Assembly: GCA_037013495.1 (NCBI GenBank) | Contig: CM072805.1 | Location: 22,284,669 to 22,348,668, forward strand | From: Hippophae tibetana | Taxonomy: Eukaryota; Streptophyta; Magnoliopsida; Rosales; Elaeagnaceae | Direction of reading: 5' to 3' | Length of the DNA: 64,000 nucleotides | Shown here: positions 1-12,815 of the stretch, piece by piece | Layout: every line of letters starts with the position of its first letter | Numbering within the stretch: the stretch's first letter is position 1 | Notes under the pieces: generated by a model | The model's input: only the letters and a program-made list of their open reading frames with translations | Databases searched by the model: none | What the model was told of the DNA's origin: nothing | Position numbers and translations under genes: made by a program

Positions 1-806
1 AATCGCAGCGAGGGAGTGTTTGGTCTCCCCGACGTTCTGGCCTAGGGTTTGATCTGGTGACGAAAGCCTTGGCTTCAGGGTTGTCAGGTAGTTGAGTACC
101 TATCACTATTCTTCTTGTCTCTTCTCTTTCAACCATCCCAACAACCTCACCAATAGATGGCAGCTCACCCATGAGAAGAATTTGTGAGCGTACCCCCTCA
201 TAGCTTGAATCGAGCTTGGCGAGGAAGGTGAAAATTCCATCCTGCTCCTCTCTTCTTTTGATTTCATCAAGATCGACTGTGAAAGGTCGATACATTCTAA
301 TCTCATCATTCTTTTTTTGGATTTGGCTAAATAGTTCGATGACAGATTGATTTTGTTGTTGTAACTGTTGAAGTTCTTGCCGAAGTTGATAAATAAGAGA
401 GTAATTTTTCTTTTTTCCGAACATTGTCTCGGCTTTAACCCACATATCTCGAGCTGTATCTAGATATGTCATGAGATCAGAGATATGGGGTTCCATGGTT
501 GCCAGTAACCAATCATGACTAGATTGTCACTCTTTCTCCATTCTGAAATTTCCTTTTTTTCTTCAACTGTTGGGTGTGTTGGATCTTTGGCTTTTGGTTT
601 TGATTTCTCACTAGTGACATGCTCAAATTTGTCTCTGCCGATTAGACCAAAAGTCACTTGACGTGCCCAAAGATGGTAATTTTTACCATTTAGCAGCACA
701 CCTGTAAGTCTCTCTATATGTTGTGACATTTTCTAGATTTCTTGAACTGATACCGTTCTTATTTGTGGGATTGATTTGGAGCAAGATCAAATCTGCTCTG
801 ATACCA
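1..806 (-). mobile_element. Ty1/copia element, PBS and broken gag (cut by left window edge)
   Basis: The minus strand reads a copia Gag N-terminus from an ATG at 729, with the family-typical opening that includes the motif LLNGKNYHLWARQV. The gag frame breaks at about 510-525. Downstream (lower coordinates) the same domain resumes in another frame, with WLLATMEPHISDLM followed by TARDMWVKAETMFGKKKNYS and a Q/L-rich helix. This is one indel rather than separate genes. Just outside the LTR, at 795-806, the minus strand has TGGTATCAGAGC, the standard copia primer-binding site matching initiator tRNA-Met. Protease, integrase and RT would lie to the left of the window. The frameshift means this copy cannot make intact Gag, so it is an inactive or non-autonomous copy. 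Confidence 0.85.
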
Positions 807-971
807 TGTTGATTTTCTCTGATTTTTTTGAGAGAGTTATTGAATTGATTTTGGCTTAATATCTAATGTTATATTTATACATTGAAAGGAAGAAACTAGT
901 CGTTACTAAACTAGTTGTTATTAAATTAACCGTTACTAAACTAGTCGTTATTAAACTAATTATTCTCAACA
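807..971 (-). repeat. 5' LTR of the minus-strand copia element
   Basis: On the minus strand the segment starts TGTTGAGAAT and ends AAATCAACA, giving TGTTGA/TCAACA inverted ends. It directly abuts the primer-binding site at 795-806. At about 165 bp it is short for a copia LTR. Its outer half is built of a short repeated motif, with ACTAGT and CGTTA/TGTTA recurring four times between about 893 and 960. The target-site duplication cannot be tested because the other end is outside the window. Confidence 0.75.
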
Positions 972-1633
972 AATCATCAACATAAATATAAAAAAAGTTA
1001 AAAAAATTGACTTAAATTGCTAATATATTAAAATTTTAAGTGTGAAATATACAATAACACACAAAATAAAAGATGGATCTGTTAAACTATTTTTTTTTTG
1101 TAAAAAATTTAACCAGGACTACAGACTACGTGGCAAACCAAACTAAGCCTAGCCCATGTGGATTTAACTCAGCTTAAAAGTATCTTATTTGTAAATTCCT
1201 CTCTAAACCAGCTTCGTTAAAATTGTATTTAGATTAAGTTTCTTATATTAATACACATGTTACATAATTAAAATCTGAATATTTTCCCTCAAATTATTTA
1301 TTTCCTTCTCTATCTCCTTTCAATCAAAAATTATCAAAGGTATTATTTTATTTTACCTTAAATTATTATGCTTCTTATGCATTAACTCTTTACAAACTTT
1401 CCTTAATATCAAATATCTATTAATTAAATAAAAAAAATTATATAAAAAAATCAAATCTAGATGTTTTATACCCATCCATTTTATTTATTTTTATATAAAT
1501 ATATTTTTATTTTATTTAATAGATATTCAATATTAAGATGAACATATAGAGAATTTGGGAGACTCGGCTAATTATTAAGCTGCTTGGATTCAGTACTGTG
1601 GATAAAATTAATAAAACAAATATTCTGTAAGTT
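972..1633. other. AT-rich intergenic DNA, nothing recognised
   Basis: No coding frame with family resemblance, no LTR ends and no tandem array were seen. A short A-rich stretch with ACAAA just before 1621 could serve as the initiation context of the following tRNA gene. Confidence 0.6.
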
Positions 1634-1705
1634 GCCCCTATAGCTCAGTGGTAGAGCGTCAGTCTTGTAAACTGAAGGTCTGTAGTTCGATCCTGCATGG
1701 GGGCA
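1634..1705 (+). tRNA. tRNA-Thr (anticodon UGU)
   Basis: A full cloverleaf folds from 1634 to 1704, with discriminator A at 1705. The acceptor stem is GCCCCTA with TGGGGGC (one G-U pair). The D arm is GCTC/GAGC. The anticodon stem is TCAGT/ACTGA around loop CTTGTAA, giving anticodon TGT, which reads ACA threonine codons. The T arm is TGTAG/CTGCA around TTCGATC. Internal A box (TAGCTCAGTGG) and B box (GTTCGATCC) promoters are intact, no intron is present, and a T-run near 1730-1741 can end Pol III transcription. The sequence is of the nuclear type, not the plastid trnT type. CCA is not encoded, as expected for a nuclear gene. Confidence 0.96.
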
Positions 1706-3791
1706 CTTTGTTTGTCATTTATATAATCACTTTCGTTTTTAATATCTCAAATCAAAATTAAGATAACCCCACGCGCGCGCGTGTGTGTTAGTTTAATTAG
1801 ACCATTTTTCCAGAAAAACAAAACAAAATACTTTAATGGTCCAATAGAATACTTCCAGTTTATGGAGAAATGCTATCCTTGGATCCATTAAAGCCAGCGA
1901 AGAAAAACATGTGGACAAGTAATTGGTTGGTTTCTCTCTCGTCTTCTCTGTTAATTTTTTATTTATTATTATTTTTTTTTGCCTTTTTTGTTACTTAAAG
2001 TTAATCAGCTCCTCTGTACAAATAAACATTTTTGTTCCGTTAGGCTTTTTGAAATAGTAAAAAGACCCCGTAGGTTTTAAAAATAACAGTTATACTTCTT
2101 ATTGTTACTATTTCTTAACTTTTTAAGGAAATTATTTGCAATAAAATTAATAGAAGTTATAAAATTCAAGGAAGGATATGGTAATAAGACAATAGTAAAA
2201 GAGTGTAATCGTATATTTTTCAAACTTGAAGGGTGCTTTTTTAGTTTTAGAAAAACTCATGGGTTTTTATAATAATTTTCCTTTATTTTAATATGACTAT
2301 CAATTGAATTGCATGCAATCAGAGAGCAATTTCATGTTAAAACAGGTAAAGAAATTTAAATAATAAAGGGGATTAAGTTTGAAGATTGATGTGTCAAAAA
2401 TGTTAAGAAAGAAATGTGTATATTGATGCATATAGCATCAAGTAACATGTTGGTGTTTAGAATAAACAAAAATTGAGTGTTAGTTATTGATTTGATGTAA
2501 AGTTAAAGATATAATATGGTGAAATAATTGTAAAACCACTTATTATTTGTGGGACAAACTCTAATATGTTTATTTTTATTGGTTTTTAAAACATGTATTC
2601 TACTAGTAAATCAGGTACTACTTGTAACATTTATGAAATATTTGGTTTATTTTTTAAGTGAGTATGAAACGTAGATGAGTAAATAATAGAGATATAAAGA
2701 GTTTTCCCAAAAAAATAAATATGTTTCTTAATTCTTCCTTTTCCACCTAAAAAAAATTTAAAAAAATGAAAATACTTGAGATTGAGTCAAGTAGAAATAT
2801 GAAACCAAATGCACTTTAAATGTATAATGCATAGCATTTCGAGGAACACTATGAACTTTGAATCAAAATACTTAAAATATAATTAATATTTTTTTAGTTT
2901 AATTGTGTTGTATAGAACTAGTAAAAGTAAAATAAATTAAATAGAGTAAAATAATAATACTGATAATTTAATATGGTTCATCCTTTAATTTTGAGTTACG
3001 TCCACGGGACACACTTCGAAACTTATTTCTTCCACTAATAAAATTAATGGATACAAAGTGAAAGATAATACAACAAATTGAGATAAACACAAAATAGTGA
3101 CAAATAAGTGTTTTCCAAACTCATAATTTTGTGACTCTTCTTTTAGAAAAATATCCCAAATATTTTTCTAAAATATTCTCTCCTACTGTCTCACACACAA
3201 AACACTATTTTTCATAAAAATAAATTGTTTTTTTGGCTTTACTTTGTTTCTCTTTTGTGGTGTGTCTCTCTAATGCAAAAACATTTCTTATCGTTTATGT
3301 GGTCCAAAATTGGTCACATAACTAGTCAAATTTTAGTCACAAGAATATTTGATGCATTTTTTAAATATAATTACACCTAATATTTTTATTTTCTTCCCCT
3401 TTTACTTGGCATAAATGATATATATTTGCTTGTTTTAGACTATTCACTCAACCACCTATTTATGTAGACTCTCTTAAGGGGCTCTTAAATTTTGTGGCTC
3501 TCTTTACTTATCAATTTTATCACATACAAACAGTAGTTTTATAGAAATGATGTAGCATAGTAGAAAACAATTACTTTATTTTTATTGATATGTAGTATAT
3601 AGTATAACATAAAAAAATAGAACCTTCTTGGTACATTACACGGCTTTTAGGTTCCATATATAACAGTTATTGTGGAAACAAACTCTAGCAGCAGCAGTAG
3701 TAATAAGTACAAACATATAGTTAAAGAAATAGTAAATATATATCCCTTTTAACAAGTATCAAAGAAGAGACTGTTGGGCTATATAGATAGC
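1706..3791. other. AT-rich intergenic DNA and probable 3' UTR of SEO-1
   Basis: No gene is visible. A short CG/TG-alternating run occurs at 1770-1789. The part nearest 3792 is the probable 3' UTR of the SEO-1 gene; on the minus strand AATAAA-type poly(A) signals occur at about 3575-3586. Confidence 0.5.
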
Positions 3792-6700
3792 TCAATCAAT
3801 GCAGCAACGGAACATGGTGTACCTATCCATGTGGCGGCCACATTCAGAGCAAGCCACTATGTCTGGCATCTCCTTGGTTGCAGCAGGCAATATGAAATGG
3901 GTGCAATGGTGTGGGCTTTCGTTGTGAAGCTTGATGAGATGTTCCCTTAGTGCGGGCAAAAAGCCTATTTGATTCTCTCTTGGCTTCCACTCTGGATGCT
4001 CATCTAAGGTTCTCTCCATGAGTTTTCCATTACTATGAACTATCTCAACTCCTTGACCAATCAAAGCCCAATCTTGGTCACTGGACCCATAGATGAGCAT
4101 TGCAATGATCTCCTCCATTATAGGACCATCCTTTCCTTTGGAGTGTTGCCCTTTTGAGTGCCACATGCTCTCAATCCTCTCCCAGAAGTACAATATCATA
4201 CTAAACTCCACAGAATTGCTAAGATCTTCTTTTTCAATGATGTTGATAATGTTCCTAGTGCTCTTCTCTTTAGCCTTGTTCCTCCCTACATAAAGCATGC
4301 CTAATGGGATTCCTGAGTCTCTTGTTGTTTCTTTTGCAGCTCTTGTGAATTTCCTGATCCAGTCAATGTCTTCTCCTCCATAGAAGCAAATGTGTCTCCC
4401 TTCTTGTAGCTAAAACAAAGGGAACATTAGTATATTCATGTTTTAGAGGAAATTGTTAGTTGAAATCTTAAACGGTTCTACATACTCAAGTTGAGATACT
4501 TTTCCTAACATAGGTGGCTAAGTTTCTGAAATTGTAGACCAAATTTATGAAAATGTGGGATTCACATATAACAAAGAGTTGATATCTAGACCTCTAAAAT
4601 GGGATGTTCCCAACTTGACATGTTTAGCATATTTCTTCTGTAAATATGCTCTAGAACAATTGAGTAGTGTAGCAATCCAACATTTCAAAAATCAAAAGCA
4701 GAAACATAGTTATATATAGAATTAAAAAGAAAAAAAAATGCATACCCAAGCAACCAATTGAGGGTCGATGGCATCAGCAAGCAAGTCAAGCCTCCAGGTT
4801 TCTTCATCCCAAAGAAGTCTTTCTCTGCTGTGGGAAAAAGGGTAAGCTGGACTTCCCCAAATACACATCATGTGGATGGCATTGTCATGAACCTTTTTAC
4901 CACTAGGGTCCAGCACCAAAAGGATTGGCTTTTTGTTGAAGTTGCATCTTTCTCTGAAGTACCGGATGGTCACAGGAGGTACCACAGTATGGTGATCAAT
5001 AGAGTACCACACCATGTCATTTCTTAAGGCATGAAACATCCTGAGTTTCTCGTCATTCCACTTGTCGGTAACTGGAACCCAAATCACCTCATATTGACTC
5101 TCAGTCCTTGTTGGGAATTCCCTTTTTTCAAGGTACATTTGGTTCACAATTGCATACTCTATTTGTGGGATTTCTAGTTCTGTGATAAAAAACACCACAA
5201 TCTTCTTCCTTAAGTCATCAATTGTGGCCTGTTTGAGTAAGGAAAGTTTAATTGTCAATGAGTGATATGTAAAAAAACAGCTTTTTTCATACTTTGTTAT
5301 AAACATTATATTTGATAACTTTTTTTTTTTTTTTAATACTCTTCACAGCACTTTCACAATCTGTGGAGACACACAAATGAAAATTTCTGAGCAAACCTTT
5401 CGCTTTTGGAAGCAATTATAAAGGGGTAGATCATCCTTGGAGGAAAACAAGATCCTCAGTGACTTTGAGTTGTCAATATGTGATGTTTCCAAAGTGCGTA
5501 CAAGTAAATCAAATGATTCCTTATCTTTTATCTTGTCTGCATTTTACCATATCATCACCCATTAAGTATAATACTAAAAAGATGACAACAATCACTTCAT
5601 TAACTGTTATATATGCATACTTTAAACAATCAGTATATAAGACTCACCAATGATTTCATACAAAGAACGTAGAAGATCATCAATGTGGCTACGCATGCTG
5701 TTCAGTTTATGAGCCAAAGATGATAGATCCCATGCCTCTGATATGCCCCTGAGTGAAGCCGAAATGCAATTGAATTTCATTATGTTCTAATCTAAAAGTG
5801 GACTAAATAATAAAAAATAAAAGTTAAGGGACGAAAACGTAGAATGATTAAAAATTAGGCAACCAAAAGTGTAGTTTAGGTTATAGTCAGAGATAAAGGA
5901 GAAAGGGTAGCTAGCTACACATACTCGTGGCCGATGCTAGAGATGCCCAGAATTTGAGTTGAGCAAACAATAGCACTGCGAATGGTCCAGTAAACAGCAA
6001 GTGGGATATGAGATTCAATAGCCATTATTTCAGGTGTTTCAGTGGTGAAGTATTCCTTATTAGGAAGATCATAATAGGAAATTATGCTCTTGGTCACATC
6101 TATTATTGCCTTTATCAGATTAGAAATGGCTTCAGACTTTGTTTTCCAGGCTCCATGATAAAATTGATGATCCAATATTTCTGGATATTGCTTGAGAAGT
6201 GCAATAGCTTTAGCAAGTGTGTTGCTAGGGTAAAGCTGGGACACCAGCTTGAATTCACCATATGTCACCGCAAAAGCTGCCAATACTAACAATGCCTTTT
6301 CATCCCAATTGTAGTGCCCGACTGTCTGCAGTATCTGTATGGTTGTTTTGTGTTCATCTCCACCATTCAACCACTTCACAAGTATCTGTAATCAATTAAT
6401 TAATCACATTGCAAATTAGTTGTTGAACAAATTTTAAATAATTAAGCTATAAATTAGTTGACGACCTTGCAAAAAATTGTATTGGTCACTTTGGTTGGCA
6501 GGTCGAACTGTTCCACAAGCCTAGCTTGCAAAATCTTTTCATCTGTAGTAGCTACTGGTGGCAACAACGTCCCCTATGATCATGTAGCAAAATATAATCA
6601 ATTGATGTATTTATATGCATTATACGTACAATATACACGACAATAAAGTATTTTTTTCATAGATTGATGCACTTTTAAATGCATATACATCAAATAGCAT

Positions 6701-7307
6701 GCATGTTTTTAATTGAAAATTATCTGACAAAAGCATATACCTGCTGATGATCAGTGATGTCAGGTAGATCAGCAGTGACATTGGAGAAAATGACTTCAAT
6801 TACATGAAGCGCAGACTTGCAAGCAAAGCCAGGCTCATCAATGAGTTGATGAGTATCAAGAATTTCTTTCCTCAAGGTATTGTCATCGTATAAGCCATGA
6901 GAACGAGGCAAACGGTTGTCTCGGCTCCTACGAGCAGCACCAAAGTTATCTCCCCTGATAGGCTGCAACTGACGAGTAGCTCCCAAGTTTTCATCCCTGC
7001 TGAGAGGCTGCAGTGGGCGTGGAGCCCCCAAGTTTTCGCCCCTGCTGAAAGGCTGCTTCGGACGTGGAGCACTCAAGTCTTCAACCCTGCCGAGAGGCTG
7101 CAGCGGACGTGGAGCAGCCAAATCTTCAACACTGCTGACAGGCTGCAGCGGGCGTGGAGTACCCAAATCTTCAAACCTGCCGAGAGGCTGCAGTGGACGA
7201 GTAGCACCTAAGTTTTCATTCCTGAAAGGCTGCTGCTGTTGAGCAACATCCAAGTTTTCACCCCTGAGAGGCTGCAATGTGGCCGTCTGAGGTACAATAT
7301 TGGCCAT
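3792..7307 (-). CDS. SEO-1: sieve element occlusion protein, 7 exons, 821 aa
   Basis: Phloem P-protein of the SEO family. These proteins form filaments in sieve elements and help plug sieve plates on wounding (family knowledge). Exons on the minus strand are 7307-6741, 6573-6466, 6385-5925, 5748-5648, 5524-5397, 5228-4746 and 4409-3792. All six introns are GT-AG, and the sum is 2466 nt, or 822 codons. Residues 1-225 are the N-terminal part, and the SEO_N-like core runs through exon 3. Exons 6-7 carry the thioredoxin-like and SEO_C parts: KKPILLVLDPSGKKV, then NAIHMMCIWGSPAYPF, then EGRHICFYGGEDIDWI, FWERIESMWHSK and the C-terminal cysteine motif CSECGRHM...FRCC. Residues 11-126 are eight imperfect 15-residue units (typical unit PLQPLGRVEDLSAPR), an extension that makes this protein longer than SEO-2. 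I chose the ATG at 7307; an in-frame upstream ATG-like codon at 7331 would add eight residues. It is a paralogue of SEO-2 at 23985-27925. Confidence 0.92.
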
Positions 7308-7417
7308 CTTGGATTGTTCTTTTGAACACACACAGAGACAAGGTAGTAATTACTTGTGCTATGAAATAATGATCACAAGTATTGGTACGTTGCATTTGGT
7401 TGGGGGGGTCTAAGCAT

Positions 7418-7429
7418 CTATATATATAG
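7418..7429 (-). promoter_or_regulatory. TATA box of SEO-1
   Basis: The minus strand reads CTATATATATAG about 110 bp upstream of the chosen ATG at 7307. This spacing suits a plant TATA box with a short 5' UTR. The start of transcription is inferred. Confidence 0.55.
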
Positions 7430-8817
7430 TTTTCTTGAGGCATGCAAAATTGGATGGGATTTGCTACCTTGCTTCCAATTTGGGTAAAGACATTTGGACA
7501 TTAAAGTGATATTGATAAGATATGTCTGAATTTGAGATTGCTTATATTCTTTCTTGCTTATCCACTATTAAAGGTCAGTTGTCCCTACGTTCATTACACT
7601 TTGGAATATTATTTAATTGCTTGGAGAAAACAGTTGCACAGTCCATTTTCGGGATTCCCATGTTTCCTTCTCAAATTGTTTATAACAATTGAAGATTTCA
7701 TTGACATTAATGAATCAAGTTTAAAAATAAAACCAATATCCATACAATTCACACATTTCATTGATTTTTAATTTTTCTTAACATTTTACCCACAAAATTT
7801 TATAATTCATTAATGGTATATATCATTAAATCATATGGTAATTGATAAAAAGTTTTCATACTCTAGATATAATTATTTATTTTATCTCATAATTCTTCAA
7901 ACACCAATTATAAATTAACACATTGCAACATATGTAACAAAAAATAATTAAAATTATGCATATAATATTAATATTATAATAAATAAAATCTAGGATTGTA
8001 ACATGTTTAAATATTATTTGCCTTATATGGAACACCATTTTGTTACTGATGTAAAAAGTGATTACGTTTGTAGCCAATATTAATTTTATTTTTCTCTTTT
8101 TTCCTTTCTTTTGTTTTTCATTTTAACGTTTTCCATTTATTTTTAAATATTATTTGTTTTTTTTATTACCTTTGACCACATTTTATTTAGTAGCCATAGA
8201 ACTCTTAAGAGCAAGCCTTAAAAAGTGAGGAAACTTAATTGATAATACAACCTTTTATGATAAACATTTAATGAAGAAGTGTTAACATAAATTCTTTTTT
8301 CGATGCTAGAAAAAAATGTAATTTTAATTTACAGGTATAACAACAATGTTTTCCTCAAATTTTATTATTATTATATTCTTCAAACTTAAATCAAACAAGT
8401 TATGAACCAAAATGATTAAATAAAAGACATTATATATTTTATCCTTTTTATCCTTGTATTATATAAAATTAAAAAAATTTAAACAAATTATGAATATACT
8501 TGAAAATATATATATGCGAATTTATTTTTATAGAGTGGTGTCCTTTATGTGCTAACAATTTTGAACTCATTACTTGTGATTAATTAGTATGACTGTATGA
8601 TAAAAGTAAGAAGGTATATATAATAGATAAAACTCGAAGAGAATGATAAAGGGTTATGGAGAAGAAAAAAGATCATGTAATTGTGTATTTGTGATAGTAA
8701 AACAAAGATAATATGTACTTGATTCAAGATCTTAATATCCACTTCAAACCTAGACATAACATTGGGAAGCTCTAAAAGAAAATGGATACTTCTAAAAGGG
8801 ATCATGAAGGTGAAGGA

Positions 8818-8819
<2 letters not shown>

Positions 8820-8879
<60 letters not shown>
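8820..8879. repeat. (TA)n microsatellite, about 30 units
   Basis: Uninterrupted alternating TA for about 60 bp. It is likely length-polymorphic between individuals and self-complementary. Confidence 0.97.
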
Positions 8880-8881
<2 letters not shown>

Positions 8882-9318
8882 ATTCATGGTGAATTTCTTA
8901 AATTTTAATAACTTCTAGATATTATCAAGTAACTTTAGGCCTTACATTTACTTCTTCTTTTTCTAGAACAGTTTTTTTTCTCTTTTTTCCACATAAAGTT
9001 TTTTACATAATAATATTTTTTATGTAATCGTTTAGCTATGACTGAAATCGCAGGATAAAACACTGCAAAAAGTGTATGTGTAACTTTTTTTAAGTCAAAA
9101 TTATTTTTGATGTAAATTTGCTAGTAACATATATTTCACTTATTATAAATTGTAAAATTTAATATTATAAAATATAATATTTATAGAATAACATTAAGCA
9201 CCTGTCTTGCAAGCCGCTGTCAAACCTTTATAGTATACAGAAAATGTATTACTAAACTGTACTTTACAAAATTTTAAATATTTGAAAAATTTAATCAACT
9301 TTTTATAGGTCACTAGAA

Positions 9319-9340
9319 GAAGAGAGAGAGAGAGAGAGAC
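9319..9340. repeat. Short (AG)n microsatellite
   Basis: GAAGAAGAG followed by about nine AG units; short and simple. Confidence 0.85.
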
Positions 9341-12240
9341 GAGTGACAAAATTAATCATATTAAATTAAATCGATAGAACATGATTTGATTTCAAAAATG
9401 TAATAAAAATAATTATTATTGCATAATACAAAATTAGACAAAACACTATTAATTTCACTAAAATGGTAGAATTCGAAAATAAAATAATTGTGATTTAAAA
9501 AGGGAGATTAAACTGATAAATAAATTTTTGTATGTTTTAAATGGTGGCTCATGTGGGAAAAAAATTAATGTTTAAATATAATAGTAAAATAATAGAGCAA
9601 AAAATAAGTAAAAAAAATTATCTTATATACCTACGCTTTTGCAAAGTACAATCCATCCTTGAATGCTTTTTGTATAGTTGAATATCAAGTAATGTGGACA
9701 TCAAAGTATAAATCCAACACAATCTCACGACTGAATGGAAAGTTTTCACCCATATAAAAGAATCCATTTCTTATATTAATATCAAATCAGATATTCAAAT
9801 AAAATAAAATAAACACTGGCTAGTATTTTATTATATATTATGAATCTTACCTTTACATTACCTAAATGTAATATTTTGATTCCTTTAATATATTTTTTAT
9901 TTGATTTGAATATGTGATTTAAAATTTAAGAAAAATAAATATTATTGATTAATCAAGTTTTATGATAAAATATATACATATTATTGCTTGATATGTAACA
10001 TGATAACTAGACATGTTAACACGTCAATTTAACACAATAACATGATTAAAAATCCTATTAAGTTATTTTGCCTCATAGATTCACAAAAAGCAATCTTATT
10101 GGTGAAAATCGAAGTTAATACATATCACTCTTAATGTCCATAAAAACAAAAAAAAAATTATAATTCAAAATTACTATTTACCCAATATCATATAACTGCA
10201 TGATTATCATTGATTATACAAAAGCAATGTACACTACATGGAAAAAAAATGGTAATTAAAGTCGTGGAATATCCATATTGTGGTTAATTCATCTTCTTTG
10301 TAACAAGAAAAGACTTAATACGATATTAGATAAGGACACTATCTACTGAATAGAAACTTCCTTGTGATCACGAAGCTTCCAATTTTCCAAAGCGTTAATC
10401 ACGAAAAATATGTTTAACGTGACTGCAAAAAAGTATCAGCAAAAGTAATTAATGAAACCTGTAAGCCAAAGGAAACGTATAAATTAAAGGCATATCAAAC
10501 AAGAAATTAAACAAAAAAAAGGACAAGCTTGCTGAGAATCTTACAGGAAAAATAGAAAAAGAACAAAAGCAGAATGTGTTTTCATTTTGGTCCCAAAAAA
10601 GGGGTTAAACATACGCAAATCACTCAGTTTTGATTTCAGTTTTAATACATGGTAATTTAGTACATTCCATGTAAAGAATAAAGAGTAGTCTAAGTAATAA
10701 AAAAAATTACACGTAAATCAGATATTAAGTCATCAAATAAATATGATAATATAATAATCTTAATAAAGAGATAAAATCATTAATAATTATCTCTTAATTA
10801 TCATAAATAAATATTATAAAAAATAATCATGATGTTATTATAAATCTATTTACATAAATAAGAGATATATTTTAGATTAACTATACTTATTAAATATAAT
10901 CACTATAATACATATTCACACACACGAAGACACAACTCATATATCATTATAGAGAACTATAATCAAATATTCTATTTCTTAATCATAAAATGAGATCTAG
11001 ATCTCTTCTATTTTCATCATCATATTAATTGTTGACTTAAGCATTAGATGATCAAAGGTAACTATTTCTATGGTATCCAAGATACTAACGAGTTATTTTA
11101 TCTCGTAAATCCATGAAAAATTATTTTATAGAAAATTTAACATCAATATTTTATAGAGGAGATGGGTTAATTTATTTTTTTAAGAAAAATAATTTTTATT
11201 ACAATATATCACCTCTACAATTTAACATCTAATCAACATTGAAACTAGTTGGATAGAATTACTCATTTTAGTAATCAGCATGCGAAAAAGAAAAATTGAA
11301 AGAGTATTTTGTGTGAAAATTCACGCATACTTGTTGCACAAGTATTTCAAATGTGGGTGCAATTATGAATGTGAGAGTTATGTAAAAATAAAGATTAAAA
11401 AAATAAATAATGATTTAAATATATTATAAAATAAAAATAACTAATTTTAAATATTAGCATAATTTAACACTTGTGAATTTTCTTATAGACACATAGGACC
11501 CAAAAGTGACCCATCTTATTCTTTCATGCCTATACGAGTAAATTCCTTCAGTTACACACCATATTATTTCAATAATTATAAAATAAAATATATAATAAAA
11601 GTTATTTGAAATACTCAAAAAATTAAATAAAAACAATAATTTTATTAAAAAAAGATAAAATGGTCAGTACATCCCAAAAATATAACACGTTTAACAATCA
11701 TTCTCATCTCGAATATCGCCACCAATCCATAGCCACAATAGTTACCAAGTAGGACGACGATGACTCTAACCAAAGTTTTCCATCCAAGTAGAAGCAAGAA
11801 CCTCCTTGCCAGAATCAATAAGTTTATCGTTCTCTTTACTATCACAATGTAATTACGATGACAAATTTAACTACTGTAAATGACATTACATATATTTTCT
11901 TGGTAAGCGTACGTCTTAAGAAACATTGAGAGTAATTCAGTTCACCTTAGCAGAAAGTGTATATTAATATAAATAAATAAATAAATAATTGTTTAAAATG
12001 TTTAAAAGGTTCAAGCAATTTTGTTATAGTTGTTATTTAATAGATGTAACAAAACCACATAATTTAAGAGTGGATGTCAATTTTGTAAATATAACTTCAT
12101 GTAATATACTCTTTGGTTATTGTAATTAGGCCAAATTGAAAAGCCCTCATAGGTAACGTTTGCGTTGTAAATCTATGGAGATTGTTTGATTATCAATGTG
12201 GGTGATCAAGCATTAAAGGTTAGATTAGAAATATTACATG

Positions 12241-12815
12241 GAGAATGAAAAATGAAAAAAGACTACTGGAGCACGTCCCTGGTCGATTAATCCAGGATGC
12301 ATCAATCGAGCATTTTTTACGTAAATTTTTGTTCTCAGTTTTAAAGGGTCAATCGATCGAGCAAGTAAAGAAAAACAAAATAAATGACAAAATATGATGC
12401 TTTTTTGAAATAAGAAGCTAGGTTTTTATGGGAATTATTACAATAGCTCACTTTGGGTGTGTATATGCACATTTTTTTTGCCTTAGAAGCCACATTACAG
12501 TCTTATGAGAGCTAGAAGAGATTGAGAGGCCATTAGAGAGAAATTTAGGATTTTCACCATTGTTGAGTGCGATGCTTGTGTGAGGTCTCTTTGAGTACTA
12601 TTTCTCTTGAGTGAGTGTATTTATTTTCAAAAATATCTCCTTGTTTTTTGTATTCTTCATAAAAGAAGTAGTGGAACTCATTTTCATTTGGAAGGGGTGA
12701 AGAAGGAGAGTAAACTTACCACATTTGTTAGGTTGAACTAGTATAATCTTGGTGTGTGATGGGCAGAACCGACATCACTGATCCTGTCGATAATTTGATT
12801 TTATATTTATAAAAC
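12241..12815 (+). repeat. Possible LTR fragment (R-U5-like), decayed
   Basis: This segment has the texture of a copia LTR end: short G/A- and T-rich leader-like text, then TAGGTTGAACTAGTATAA and CTTGGTGTGTGAT near 12730-12760. That resembles the AACCACGTAAAT-CTTTGTGTG motif common at copia LTR ends and also seen at 16370-16395. No gag or primer-binding site follows, so this is at best a fragment. It could equally be unrelated AT-rich DNA. Confidence 0.3.

Larger units (their letters stand above)
7430..12240. other. Long AT-rich intergenic stretch, no gene seen
   Basis: Apart from the two microsatellites listed separately (8820-8879 and 9319-9340), I see only AT-rich DNA with short random ORFs. 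None has domain resemblance, codon bias or splice structure. Part of it is presumably very old, unrecognisable transposon sequence. Confidence 0.55.

Noticed and set aside
6897..7211. Open frame of 104 codons on the plus strand with repeated PAERLQ units
   Set aside because: It is the antisense shadow of the 45-nt repeat array in SEO-1 exon 1; the minus strand has the gene start, splice sites and family match.
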